From: Apostichopus japonicus
Lineage: Eukaryota; Echinodermata; Holothuroidea; Aspidochirotida; Stichopodidae
Assembly (NCBI RefSeq): GCF_037975245.1
Contig: NC_092580.1
Span: 12,307,501-12,371,500, forward strand
DNA: 64,000 nucleotides
Direction: 5' to 3'
The position numbers and the translations under genes are program-made. A model generated the notes under the pieces. The model did no database searches, was not told where the DNA came from, and worked only from the letters and a program-made list of their open reading frames with translations. Below, piece after piece: positions 1 to 12,889 of this stretch (positions are counted from its first letter, which is position 1; each line of letters begins with the position of its first letter).

Positions 1-2993
1 AAAACTATAAATATTGGAAAGGAGAAGACCCTGTCACTCCCCTAAGAGTTGATCCAAAGTCTACTCTTCTAACCAACCAACCACTTCACAAAACAGAACC
101 TATTTTCTGGAAAAGAAAAAAACACTTCCTATCAACCTGGGTGATCTAGCCGTTCAAATACATCGTCACAATTAATACCGTGGCAATTTCTTTACAGCGT
201 TTCTGACCGTAATTATTCACTCTTCGAAAACCATTTTTAGGTTTCGTTATATCAATATTCAAATTTGGTTACAAAACACTAATTAAATACCATACAGGAT
301 ATACATTCAACTTTTTATCTCAATTTAAACTTTTTATGAACTTTGTATCATTTTACAGCTTTGCAGTTATACCTCACCTCACCTTCCCATATTTTTTTTG
401 TTTCCATTCTTTTTTTAACATTTCTGTGCAAAGAATCTACTTTCTCAAAAATTTTAGTTAGGCAAACTACATGCATGAACTATACAATCTGTGGGGTAAC
501 GGTTCCCATGGTGACTGCAAAACCCTCCACTTAAACACAAACGCTCACACGGCAACATGGGAAATCAGGCATAGGAATCATGCTAATTTTGATATATGAC
601 ATGAATATTCATTGTGCTTGTAGTTTCACTACATCTGTAATGAACATCAGTTGAACCAAACTTGTCTATAAATACTGCCTCTTTCTATTTGTAATATTTC
701 CCTTCTGTAAGAATACAAGTCGTAATGAAATACTTTAAACATGAATACATGCATCCAAGACGTAACCTAATAACACAAGGAATGAGGAATATATTCATAC
801 TCTTTACATGTCTAGCCATTTAATTATTATGAATTATGAAAGAAAAAAACAGTTAAGATTGATTTTAAGCTTGGCTTTGTAGTACAAATGAAGATTACAT
901 CTCATATCCAAAGGAAAATAATAAAATTTTTAACATGCAGTCATATTTGAAAAACAAAATACCCTTTGAAATGTTTGTTTCCTTCTTTCTTTCATTACAA
1001 AGTACCAGGTTTCACAAAGCCCATTCATTCTTCATCCATTCAACAAGGTTAATTGTTTTATTCATGCTACTCTACACTACACTACATTACTAAACAAACC
1101 ACATTCCATACAGATCGGCCTCTGTTGACCAGATGCTGTTACTGAAATATTCCCCATTTTCTTGCTATTGTTAAATCTGCGAAAATCACAAAAAGACCTA
1201 TATGATAATTACGTTATTTTTCTTTTGTTTCCAATACTATTAAAATTGCACTTACTAAGGTACTCCTACAACTAAGTTTTAAGAAGAAGGTCTGAATCCA
1301 AAGCCAATAGGAAAAAAAGAAAAAAAAGGGAAAAAAAGTTATCCTTCAAATATGGAAACAAAATGAAGCATGCCTGTGAAGTGAACATAACACGATGTGT
1401 TTATATGAGAGCAAAGGCACACCTTACAGGCAGTTTCAAAGTGTTTCTTATTGACATTAGAGAAAAGCAGTGTCTGCTCGTTAACTATGTTTAACATCTT
1501 TGGGCAAAACAAATTAAAGCAATTCCAGATCATTTCCTATCTCCATGGATCGTACATGGCGTACTAGAAATTGGATATGGCTAAGACTCCTGGCCAAAAA
1601 TGCTTGTGCAATTTTTTTTTAGTGATTTTAGAGAATTAGCCAAACAAATAATTACAAATGATAAATTAGCTAGGGGATTGTTTCTATTCTTATTTCTGTG
1701 TGTTGCTCCTGATAACCGCACATAAACAGAGCTGCGCAAGTAAATATTAGCTTCATTGGTTACTGGAACTTTGCACTGTGGAATGTCCAGAATTAATTCT
1801 AAACATGCCTCTCTCGTCCTGTGAAGAGAGTTTTGTTACAACATAACACTAGTCTGATAGTCCTTGATCCACGAGAATATACAGAAATATTTCAGCAATG
1901 CGATTTTCAATGTCTACTTTCACAACAGCAGTTCTAATGTCATTTAAAAATCATGGCTGGATTTTTGAAGATAAAGAACTAAAATTAAAAAAAAGGATAC
2001 ATAAAAAGTGACGTTTGTGCTCCAATATAATAAGATTACGAATGAGTGGCTTTCTCTGGATTGTGAAGGCAGTTTGTATATGTCAAAGACCTGTAGTTAT
2101 CATGATTTCTATCACTGTGACCTGGCCTCGAAACAGAAACAAAAGACAAACTTTCTCTTCACAACATGCATGATATTAACAATGCAAACATTCAGATAGG
2201 TTAAAAAAAAAAAATACAAATGAGAATAACATTTCAGGGAAATACACAAACCGAACCGACACATGGTCCGGTTACGGCAACCCGGGCATGCAAGAAGGAA
2301 GGAGCCTTTATGTTTGCCATTCTCATACATATCTACACAAAATACTAACCGAGGAAAGTGATACAACTCCAATGCTTAAAATCTGTTCCGACAAATACAT
2401 GATATTATGTACTATACAAAAAGTTACATTATGCGACTGAAGTAAATAGACCGTGTACGCCCTGCGATCCTGTTAGCCTAAAATTTAAGTGAAAATTAAG
2501 GGGGGAAAAAATTAAAGAGAGGGAGAAAATTTCCCATGGAACATGATGCTGATCTGTCTAGAGTTAATTTCACTATTTAACAACAACGCAATAAACTTAT
2601 ATAATGGAAGCCCACCCCAAAAAAAAAAAAATTGGACATTTTTATACCGTTGACCGCTGCCTTGACTACTTACTGTCGCTATGGACACTCGAGAGAAGCT
2701 TCTTGCATCACAGAGTAGGCATATACTTGACTTACGTGTAGCTGTTATCATGCATCTACAAACATAGTACTTGCACAGAGAGAAAAAAAATATTACAAAA
2801 TCGTAATGACGAGAGGGGAGGGAGGATTATTGTGATCAGTACTTGGGAGATATGCTGGCCGCCTCTCCTTCTCACAGCGTCTGAGAGTTAAACTCTAACA
2901 GTAATGCTTACTAACGTTTACAACCAACTTTCCACACAAACAAACTTATGAAAAGAAATTTGACTCGTCATTTTAAAAGTAGCGATTCTTCCT
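1..2993. other. No gene recognised; probable adducin 3' flank
   Basis: I see no exon with a recognisable protein here. The reading frames present are short and AT-rich. The part next to 2993 lies directly downstream of the adducin stop codon on the minus strand, so some of it is probably adducin 3' UTR, but I cannot place a polyadenylation site. Confidence 0.5.
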
Positions 2994-3150
2994 CTAGCTC
3001 TCTGCCTTCTTTGACAAGAATGATGGCGTTCGGAACTTCTTCTTCTTCTTGGTCGGCGAGAGGGACGAGTCCTTCGAGGGGGAACCTTCCACGCTCTGAC
3101 TGCCCTCAAGGTCTCCTCGGCTTGCACGATCAGCTTAATCTCCTTCACAT
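2994..3150 (-). CDS. Adducin last exon with MARCKS-like basic tail
   Basis: The stop TAG is at 2994-2996. The frame ending in FRTPSFLSKKAES encodes the conserved adducin C terminus. The best acceptor (pyrimidine-rich, ending CACTACAG) starts the exon at 3150, but the phase carried over from exon 3770-3938 then reads VKEIKLIVQAEETL and misses the basic motif by one base. A second AG ends 17 nt further in, so the exon would start at 3133, and this restores the frame containing the basic motif. Either the two acceptors give alternative tails or there is a one-base lesion. Confidence 0.7.
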
Positions 3151-6100
3151 CTGTAGTGAGGAAGAGGAGAGAAAAGTAGATCTATGAGTGAGAGATGATG
3201 ATGATGATGTAATCCACCGACTGAGAGTAGGTCAACACCACCCTCCAGAGGTATGACGACAGTCCATTCTATTTCAGTCTACGAGCAGGGTATAAGCTAG
3301 GGTGATGGTGTAAGTAGGTAGCAGTGGTGGTGTGAGGGGGGGGGGGTGGGATGATAGCGGAGTTTAACAGAATTGGAGTGGGGGGAAGGAGCAGGATTTT
3401 AATGTGGTGGGATGGGGAGGGGGGTAACATGATTTAAGCCAGAAATGGAACTGCTGAGGAGAGATTCAAATCTGTGTTGCGAAGGAGGGAACGTTCGGAG
3501 ATGGGTTTTCTCACTCTCCTTGAAGAGTGAAACAGAAAGACTTGTAATGATAACATCTAAAGTAGAGTGTAAATCTGTCTTTCATGGCAATTCCCTTTCC
3601 TTGGAAGGGGTAGGGGATGGGAAGGGGGGACAAGGGCTGATAGGTCATAGACCCAAGCCGTGTCAGTGAGCCCTCATATCACCCCCTGGACCCCCCACCC
3701 CACCCACCAAAAAAAAAACCTGGATAAAAAAAATTTATCTACAGGACTTGTAAAATGAGATGAACAAACCTTGACCAGTTTTGGCCGCAATTTCTTTCTT
3801 GTAATCACGGATTTCTCTCTCTGACATCGACGTGAATGGATTGGAAGCGTAGGCCGTGTACAGTACAGCCTCGTCTTGGTACTCCCTCTGGATAATTCCT
3901 TTAGACTTGGCGTAGACTTGAGCATTCGGGTTGATTGGCTGAGGAGGGCAAAATCAAGGAAGACGAGGTGTGAGCTGTTATTTATAAAAACCTCTGTTGT
4001 GTTTCTCTCGTCCCTCTCATGACCAAAACAAGAATCAGCAGAGGATGAAACCATTCATCACATTTGTCAGTTTAATTTTCTCCATGTGTAATATAATATA
4101 ATTCATACTTCTCTGTTATATGTGTTTCATATAAAATTAACTCATACTTCTTCCATTTGTAATATATATAAAAGGCGGCCATCATGGCATGAAAATATGA
4201 CATAAAATATTGCAGAAAGACTGTCAAATATACATCCCTCTCTCAAGATGGAAAGCAGAAATGTTATTTTTGATATAATGTACATGCAGAGGTTCATCAT
4301 AATAATGATTATATGGATAAATGCATTATAGGTTTAATAATTCCTATCAACTTTACATTTGCATATATGTTCAAGCTTCACTGAGATGATAGCAAAGAGC
4401 GATAAACAGTAAAACTCGTAATTCTTGACAGAAGGAACTCTAAATAGATAAATTTGTCAACAACAGGTTGGAAGAAAGACAGGACCCAGTGACAGAAGCT
4501 TGTAACGGTTTATCCAAACCCAGGAAGTGTGTAATCATTGACCGCCACAAACTCCCATTACGAGAATTACGACCAATTTTAACTAAAGGCAACTGTACTG
4601 CTATCTCTTTGTTTCATAGTCTCCTCTTAAAATTTCTTGTTTGTTCACTCTTCTCTCAACAGTTCAATAAAGCTTGTCTCCTTTAATAATGATGGCTTTT
4701 AAGATTCCAAGGAAGTAGAGGAAAAGAATGCCACAAAATGTGACAACTTAACATGGTCCTGGAGTGAATGCTGATTGGTCGAATCATCCAGAAGATGAGA
4801 GCATTGTTCATTAAGCAGGACACGCAGAACAACACTGACCACAAATCTTGATATGGCGTGACATCTCCCTCATTTCAGCCCCATCTGATGACCAACGATC
4901 TCCCATCCTCCACCCCGTCCCAACCCAAGTGAAAACTTTAAATAAATACCAGAATTTGTCCCCAAAAATCGATTATGTTCGTATTTGATATGGTATACAT
5001 GGTTTGGTTTTTAATTGAGAATTTTCAAGCTGAATGCTACTTTAACTGAACAATAAACATACAGTCTGGCAGGATCAGAACCGATGTTTTCAGAAAATCT
5101 GGCAAATCTAAAATAATATTCTTTGAGAATCTCCTGGGTATTAATTTTCTAAACTATTGTTTCATCATGAAATAATCTTCTTGAACTTTTTTTTTCTTTC
5201 TGATGTTCAGCAAAGATACACACATTACCATAAAAACATATTTTTCATGCAAAATGAGGGTGAAAGTGAAGCTTACGAAAACAATACCACTTCATAAAAT
5301 AATTTCAAAACAAAACACTCAATTGAAAAGAAAACAAAAGCTGCAGGCAAGTCTTTCAAACATGTGAGTTTAGTCAAACCAATTCATAAACAACTGCAAT
5401 TTGGGGGTGGGGATAGGTGGGGGGTAGAGGTTGGGTAGAACATCACTGATCAAACCGAGTTCACCAACAAAAGTAAAGCAAAGCACTGATTTATGGAAAC
5501 TCACATAAAAGGTGACATGATTTCTACACTTAAAACCAATCACTTTGTGTAATCATTAATGAAGAATATCAAAACAAGCCATAACTGAAAGATATTTTTT
5601 TCCGAGTAAGCTGGCTTTTAGTAAGTTGAGATTGATCAATTAATTCGATCTTATCAGTGGAAGTTTGTTCAACCTATTGATTTTAACATGAAGTGCAACT
5701 CCAGTGGCATGTCCAAGTACTAGCTTCAGTGTCAATTTGCCCACACATTTTACTGGGTGGAGTGGGGGGAAGGAGGGGGGTGGCTAATTTCTCAACTTTT
5801 CCCCGTAGCACATGTACTTTCTTGAGGTACATTCACTAATATTACCTACATAGAACCTAACGGCAGGGATGTCGAGACCATTCATAAATTTCACCACACT
5901 TTAATAAGTGCACATGAATGGTATCTTTACGACTGTCACACCAGGCACATTGATAAAACAAAATTGCCCCCCCCTCCCCCCTCCCTTTTATTTTCTCTCT
6001 TTCTATTACTTAGTGCTTGTTTTGGATTAAAGATGAAATTTTTTACAATTTTTCTAAGCAAGGATACTTAAGTTTTTGACAGCCCATTGGTAGGTGCGGT

Positions 6101-9100
6101 CAAGATAATGCTTAATCAAATAACATTAAAAAAATTGTTGGGATTGGGAGATAGACCGGCCAAGTAATTACCTAACTACAGACGAAAAAAAAAGACTTTC
6201 TATTCTTAAGTAAACTGGTACCTTGATCAAACTATACCATATTATTAGATCTTGATCAATGTTTACAATATTACATTCATTCCAAGAATTTTCAGTTGGC
6301 TGCATTTTTTCTGTTAATTTTTCCAGGATTTTCTTTGCTATGTGAAACAGTACACTTTATTGATGAGAGGGTCGTCGGGCTGATACAGGTGGTTTACTCT
6401 CGTACCAGTGTAAAAGCTTAAATGAAACAGGACACTGTTAGGCTGGTATGAGGGGTGTTGGAACACAACAGGTAGCGAGGGCGCTTTATTCCTTCCTTGT
6501 CTACAGTAGCATACCCGTACAACTGCTGTGTAACCCTACACCAACTTATTACGGTCTTGTCCATGAAAATAAAAACCTTATCAGCTGACATACTACCGAA
6601 CCTAGTAGGTATACTTTATACTGATACGCAAATCATTCTATAAACAGAAATAGAAGGGTGGCTCTGCTATTCATAATCTAAAACAAGAGATGCCGTAGTT
6701 TAGAAATGTAAGCTCTGGTACCTTTAAGAATGTGGACTTAATATATAAATGCAGAGGGGGTGGGGGGGGTGGGGAGAAGAATCGAAGGTGGAGGGGGCCA
6801 GAGACAAGGAAAATTCCAACGCACCTGTGTCCTGCGAGCATCTCTGTAAGTTATACCTGCCAGAACTTCAGAGATGGGTCCAGGGTGCGTCTCATCCCCA
6901 AAACGCTCTTGCCTAACCCGAAATTCAAAGAGTATTTAACATCCTCGTTGGTAACATTATAACACTTCTATTCACAGTCTCTCTGCTATTAAGGATGAGG
7001 TATTAAAATTCATGCCTTTTTCCACCGCGGTCCTGGCACCAGCTGCAAGGAGCGTGTGGCATGAGAGCTAAATGCCTCGTTCTGTTGGATGCAGGTGTGA
7101 CCTCATCAATTATTCATTTCTGGCTAATATGATTACGTAAACTTCATCGGCAGACACTCTTTGGGACATCTATCAAAGATGTCAGAATGACAGAACACAT
7201 AACATAGCACTAAGAAGACACATAATATAACACTAAGAGGACATTGAATAGTGATACTAAGGAGGAGAGATTGAAGAATGAAAAATTTAAGTGTTTAAAG
7301 TTCTCACGGTTTTAGCCTTCTTCTTGTACTCCTTAGGATCTTGTCCCTGTCTTGCAAACTGTTGTGGATCGGTGATAGCGACTGCATCACCACTCTTGGG
7401 GTCCTTGTCACCTACCCACTGTGAAAAAATGTAACGAGAGAGAAGAGTTATGGATGACGTATAATCAATTGAATTGTATGAGTCCCCAAATTGCCCAAAA
7501 TTAGGGATTCTGTCGGGTGACTCTGTCAAACGGATGATGTGCCTACCACCAATTACATGTCACTACTACTCACGTGTATCTTCGTCTTGTAGCCCTCGTC
7601 TTCCCCTTCCTCTTTCTCTCCCCAGTCGGTGTACTTTTAGGCTACCTCCACCTTGGAGTATGTGTTTGCCGTGTTCAGCCATTTCGTCTTCTCACCGGCC
7701 TGCCTCCTGTTCAACACCTTGATCGGTGACTCTTATTTGCTCTTCTCAAATTTGTTGTCGTAGATGTAAGTGAAGTTGGTGGAGGCGGCTGGGTACTGGG
7801 CGACGTCGCTCTTGGGCTTCAGTTCATGTCTCACAAACGGCTGGCGGTACACATAGCCTGTTCTGTAACACTGTCAAAAATGAAAAAAAGTTCCAGTGAT
7901 CAAATTTTTGTGCTGGGTGCAGATCAAAGTCACTCTTACATCTAACATCAGCAGCACAACATTCCTCCATCTTTGTCTTCTTTGCGGTTTCACTCATGAA
8001 ATGATTACATATCAAGTCTTCCACAAGTATCTCTTTCAAAATCTCACACATTCGCTGTCTTTGGTGCATTCAAGACCATACTAATTGGAACATTCCCTTC
8101 CGTTTCTATGCCATTTCCATGATACGGCACAATTTCGCAAGTGATCTTGAAAATATTTTCAAAATGGGTGGGGTGTGCGACAGATCACTTGTAGGGAGCT
8201 TCATGAAGTTCCCCCAAACCGAAAAAATATCGATTGTGTTCAATTCTGTATGAAATCATTCTGATTATTAAGTCAAGAATGTTGCCAATACAATATATAT
8301 ATATATATTGAATCTAAGAAAGTATCAAGTTGTAACAATTAGATTTTTCAAGTGCGACACAAATCAAATCGAATGGTGTATCCAACCATCCTGCTACGTC
8401 AAAGCTACCTGCTTATCCACACTGACTTCACAAAACTCACTTCTCACTGAATTATCTCACGTAATAAAGCGTATTGGCTTGGTACGCATATGATCAAAAA
8501 GCTCATACGTTAATAAGCGACGTCATTGGTTGGCAATAAGCATAGTAAATTATTGCTATGTCTGCCCAGATCTTTAAATGCAAATAAGGCTAGTTTGTCT
8601 GCTGCATAGACATTGCAGGCCAAGTGCGTTGGAATTTTTTTTTGCATTTTGAAATCTTACCATATTGTCCAAATGTCTCATCATGGCTTCCAACTCCAGT
8701 TCACCGACCTTCAGTTTGTGTCCCGTCTCACTGACCCCACCTTCGCCCTTGGCAGTCGCTTCGCGGACCTTGTCTCTGACTTCATCCAGTAGGTGGATGA
8801 CATTATCCAGGCCTTCGACTACGGCACGTATCTGTCACGAATAATTAGCATACGGTAAAACGTTTGAATGCAGTTTGTTGTTACATTATGGAACACAAGT
8901 CTTACGAGCGACTCTTTTAATCTCTCTTATTCCTCCTTTGCCGTTTCTTGTCATTTATCGATGAATGTCAACATTATTAGTGCACATACATGTTAGAAAG
9001 CAAACATCCCCTACTATGCCTTAATCCAAATCCATAAATCTGATTTTGAGTCGGCAAGTCGCATCAAGACTAGCTATTATTCCAGCCAAACGTACTTTTT

Positions 9101-10345
9101 CAACCACTGTTATTTTCTTTTCATTTCATGGAGCAGGCTTTGCTATTGCAGGTGGCTTTCTGCTGTTACTCAGAGCCTAGTTTGACTCGGGGGAAAAGAA
9201 AACAAAAGTTTGTACAGAAGCGGAATCTTCGGAGGTGTAGAGAGTTGAGGAGAGTGTAATGACTACATATTGATACAGGAGTAGACTATGCTAATGGCAA
9301 AATCAATTTAAGTGTAGGCTAGGAGATACAACCATTAACAAGACAATAAATCATCCAAATTGATTGCATTGTTTGGAAACAGTTTGAAAATTTCAGATAA
9401 CTATTCTCAGAGGAGAGGGTCATATCAAAGATTAACTCAATCCATACCATTTACTTTGTGTTTGGAGTTGACTAATCTCGTCCCTTTTATCCCTCAACCC
9501 CCTCCCCCCCCACCCCATTCCCGGCTCTTTAAAAAAACAGCTTAAAAAAGGAAAACTCTGTAACTTTCACAGGTCTCCAAAATATTATTCTGGAACGGAA
9601 AAGCATGAACAAGCTGTAATATAACCCAGAGAACATTTGGCCTCACACTGCTAAGTTTAACGAGCAATCCGACCACGTTGGACAAAGTCCAGCTAATTCT
9701 TTACCTGTATCTCGCATGCTGCTACACAGTTGAGGGCTAGGAAGTACGCCTCCTCTATGGACCCACCACAGCAGACGATACCATGGTTACGCAAGAATAG
9801 GATCTTGTTTTTGGGTCCAAGGGCCCTGATGATTTGATCGTTCTGTTCCTCCTCGACCACGATCCCCGTGTAGTCATAGTACGAGATCTCACCACAAATC
9901 AAGGCTTCTTGACTGATCGGCAAAAGGCCACACTTCATAGTTGAGACCTGTCAAGATTCAAGCAAAAAATTCAAATCCTCCATAATCTATGACATCTTTG
10001 CTCTTAACTATTGGCTTTGGTCAACAACTTGCAGGAAGGGTAATGCTAGGCAAACATATTGAATATTCAAAGAACATTTAAAAATCATCCATAATCTATG
10101 ACATCATTGCTTTTAAAATAGTTTTTTTTTGTTTTGTGGTCAGCAAATTTATAAAGCCAACCAGGTATTAATCAAAATAAATCGAAACGTGACAAGTCAA
10201 GCTAAAGATCTTAAAAAATAAAGATCAAAATCCAAGTAAAGAAAAAAGGAACCTGCTCTCAAAATCATGAAAGTAATTATAAAGGTGGATACTCACAGCA
10301 GCGGCTGCCAAAGTGTGCATGTGTAAAATGCATTTAGTATCTGGT
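2994..10345 (-). CDS. ADD1: Adducin-like gene, 5'-incomplete and interrupted by two in-frame stops
   Basis: Minus-strand exons: 10297-10345, 9705-9947, 8661-8831, 7574-7870, 7308-7418, 6825-6905, 3770-3938 and last exon 2994-3150 (or 2994-3133). All have GT-AG borders and compatible phases. Recognisable adducin blocks in order are CILHMHT, MKCGLLPISQEAL, LGPKNKILFLRNHG, ACEIQ (class II aldolase-like head), VGELELEAMMRHLDN and CYRTGYVYR, GEKTKWLN (neck), GIIQREYQ and SNPFTSMSEREIRDYKKE (tail), and the basic C terminus TKKKKKFRTPSFLSKK. Adducins cap actin at spectrin junctions; the basic tail binds calmodulin and is a PKC target. The 297-nt exon has TAA at 7733-7735 and 7637-7639. The N-terminal half of the head was not found between here and RPUSD3. 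It could be a pseudogene, a partial duplicate, or a gene that skips the phase-0/0 exon. The family assignment is certain, but ADD1/2/3 paralogy is not meaningful outside vertebrates. Confidence 0.9.
7574..7870 (-). pseudogene. Adducin neck exon with two premature TAA codons
   Basis: This 99-codon exon joins its neighbours in phase 0 on both sides and keeps adducin similarity across its whole length: CYRTGYVYR at the start, GEKTKWLN in the middle, and a basic end that runs into the next exon. Codons 46 and 78 are TAA (7733-7735 and 7637-7639). Each differs from CAA (Gln) by one C-to-T change on the coding strand. RPUSD3 (1032 nt) and the TRIM gene (2196 nt) in the same window are free of errors, so sequencing noise is a less likely explanation. 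Because the exon length is a multiple of three, skipping it would keep the frame. Confidence 0.75.
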
Positions 10346-11546
10346 CTGGAATTATCATTATTATTACCATTGCTTTGGCAGACTTTTAACTTTGAACACT
10401 ATCAATCAAATATGTAGCAACTGCTTTGAAGTTGATGAGAAAAACATCTTTTGGCCGAGAAGCATCCAACATTGGGGTTATTCCACTCATCTCCAGAAGT
10501 TATCTGTTGATCCAAAAAAAATCCCTTAGTTCATTGTTGCCTATAAATAAAATAGTGAGTGACTTAATTATTTAGATTACACAAAAGAAGGCAAAACTAT
10601 AACAAGAAAAGACTGCAAGACAATTGATCAAGTTAGCCATTAGCTAGCATTTGAAAGCAGTAGAGAAGACCAGCATAGGCAAAGAAGTTTTCTTGATAAT
10701 TGAAACAAACACTGTTGTTCTATAACTCTATAAACACTACCTGACAATTGATTGGACATTGTTTTCATGTAAAGGATTGGGTGGTTAGAGAAGTCTGGTG
10801 GCGACATCCATGGGTTGGGGGGGGGTAGGGGGGAGATATAGTATGGCAAGGGAAGGCAGAACTCAGTTTATCTCTTTAAGCGCTGGTATTCTTTTCCCCA
10901 TTAGCGATGCTGTACATTAGAGGAAAAGGAAAAACAATTGTGTAATAAACAATGCTTGATAAAATCATAAACTAGCTTTTTAATGTTGGAACACTCCTTT
11001 AATGCTCAGAAAATATTAAAGAGTGAATGGCTCCTTTAATATTAAGGAGTAGAAAGGCTCCTTTAAATGCTTATGAGATGCAACCCACAATGTCAAAAGC
11101 ATGCAATATTGCGATATTTTGGTGATATTTCACGAAACTTGGCACCAAAATCACTCAAGCATAAATTGATGAGATGTTTTGTAATATTTCATGATTACAC
11201 ATCATACCCAACACCTTCAGCAATAATCAAGGCTGATAGAGTTTAATTAAATTGGCCCATTAAATTAAAGGAAAACACTAGGCGTGGATTGATATAGACA
11301 CTAATAGGAGTATGCCACCCTATGGTATTACAATTTCAATCTAAACCAATCCTACGATATGGTCTCTTGCTTCATTTCTTCTTCATGGGAATCCCATGAA
11401 ACCATTTTAGCACAAAATAAGATAAGGTTCGTATCCCTCTTATAAACACTGTTGTACATTTTGATAGTACAACACCAAACTGCTACTACCAAGTATTAAT
11501 GTCAATTATTGGAACATACTGTACAGTCTCAGAAACCTTTGCACAC

Positions 11547-11741
11547 ACATTAGTAGGGTCAGAGCTAGTTTGATTTCACACTGACATTAGTAGGGTCAGA
11601 GCTAGTTTGATTTCACACTGACATTAGTAGGGTCAGTCGCTAGTTTGATTTCACACTGACATTAGTAGGGTCAGAGCTAGTTTGATTTCACACTGACATT
11701 AGTAGGGTCAGAGCTAGTTTGATTTCACACTGACATTAGTA
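11547..11741 (+). repeat. 37-bp minisatellite, five copies
   Basis: The unit begins ACATTAGTAGGGTCAGAGCT and ends TTTCACACTG. Five near-identical copies run head to tail, one with an extra base (GTCGCTAG in place of GAGCTAG), followed by a partial sixth. The near-identity suggests recent expansion. Confidence 0.9.
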
Positions 11742-11982
11742 TCAGTGTGGCAATGCTACATAGCAGTTCTCATATTGCACTTTAATGAAAAGAACAGCTT
11801 AAGAAAATGTAGTCATGCATGTGTCAATCATGCTAATATTGGGAATTTTGTTACTAACTTTAACTTCCTTTGCAGTGAAAGTTCTACTTCTCATCTGAAT
11901 CTTCACTGCTCTCCTTAACTTCCTATCTGGAATGACTACTTGTTGTGTTGGATGTTGTTGTTGGGATGTCTCATGCTTCTGA

Positions 11983-12375
11983 CAGTGGCGGAGCTAGGGG
12001 TATTGGTCAGAGGGGGCGATAATGGTCTGTAGGGGCGCTTTGGACACTATCTAAGCGGAGCGCCACCACAGGTTGGCGCAGAGGGTACAGAATTTTTTTG
12101 AGTATAGATACTCCCCAGATCAACGGAAATGACCCTTTCCCGGTCTTGCTAATTTGCAGATAAACGAAGAATAAATAGCCGTTAGAGCATTTTGTCAGGA
12201 AATTACACCAACAAAATGTGACAAATGTCAATAGGTAGATGAGAGCGCAATTAAAAAGTCAATAATCGCGAATAAGTAAAGAGTGGTAAAAAGCTGAAAA
12301 GGACGCCAGCAGTCCATTTGAGTCCGTCAGGGGGGGGCATCCGCCCCCCCTGACTATATGGACGCTCCGCCACTG
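11983..12375. mobile_element. Non-autonomous hAT MITE, 393 bp, with 8-bp target duplication
   Basis: The termini are CAGTGGCGGAGC and its inverted copy GCTCCGCCACTG. Both flanks carry the 8-bp duplication GCTTCTGA (11975-11982 and 12376-12383), the hallmark of hAT insertion. Inside is the subterminal motif CTATCTAAGCGGAGCGCC followed by GGTTGGCGC, shared with the large element at 25311-34173 and with several other elements here. There is no coding capacity. A second copy in the opposite orientation lies at 49254-49662. Confidence 0.92.
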
Positions 12376-12889
12376 GCTTCTGAAGTTGATTGGCAACTGT
12401 CATTTTGTTGTGCAAGTTGAAAATAACGCTGCTTTATATGTTGGATGGCTCCATAACAGTCACCGATGATTCATGGAAACTATAAAGTGGACCCTCGAAA
12501 TAAGCTACATGTACTACTTAGTGAGTGTAAGTCTGTGGTTGTATAAGCTCTGAGGTGATGGGTATTACTTTCACTTTTCCTCTTTGAGGTAGCTGAGAGG
12601 TTTCCACACCTACCCATGCAATCATCCCATTCTTTATCATAAAGTTGAAATTTTATTTCTTCTTGAATTATTAAAATAATTAAAAGTTGCTCACTCTTCA
12701 ACCTCAACAACTTTTTTCTGTTCTTTTAAGGTGAGGTCATAGAAAGCCAATGTGAGGAGTTCATAAATACTGATTTAGTTTCAGGAGTGGTAAGTAAAGT
12801 GGTACTTACAGTAACTGCCTAGCAGCTCATAGAGTCACAACGGTACACTCCTTCCTCGCTGTAACCACCATGATGAAAAATAAATTTCC

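Noticed and set aside
2948-3187. Plus-strand frame of 79 residues
   Set aside because: Antisense of the adducin last exon, whose minus-strand frame has the conserved basic tail.
7474-7722. Plus-strand frame of 82 residues
   Set aside because: Antisense shadow across the adducin neck exon and the adjoining intron.
7637-7735. Adducin TAA codons as programmed readthrough or RNA editing
   Set aside because: Nothing in the sequence supports recoding; both stops need an unusual U-to-C change or suppression. Pseudogene, exon skipping or haplotype error are simpler.
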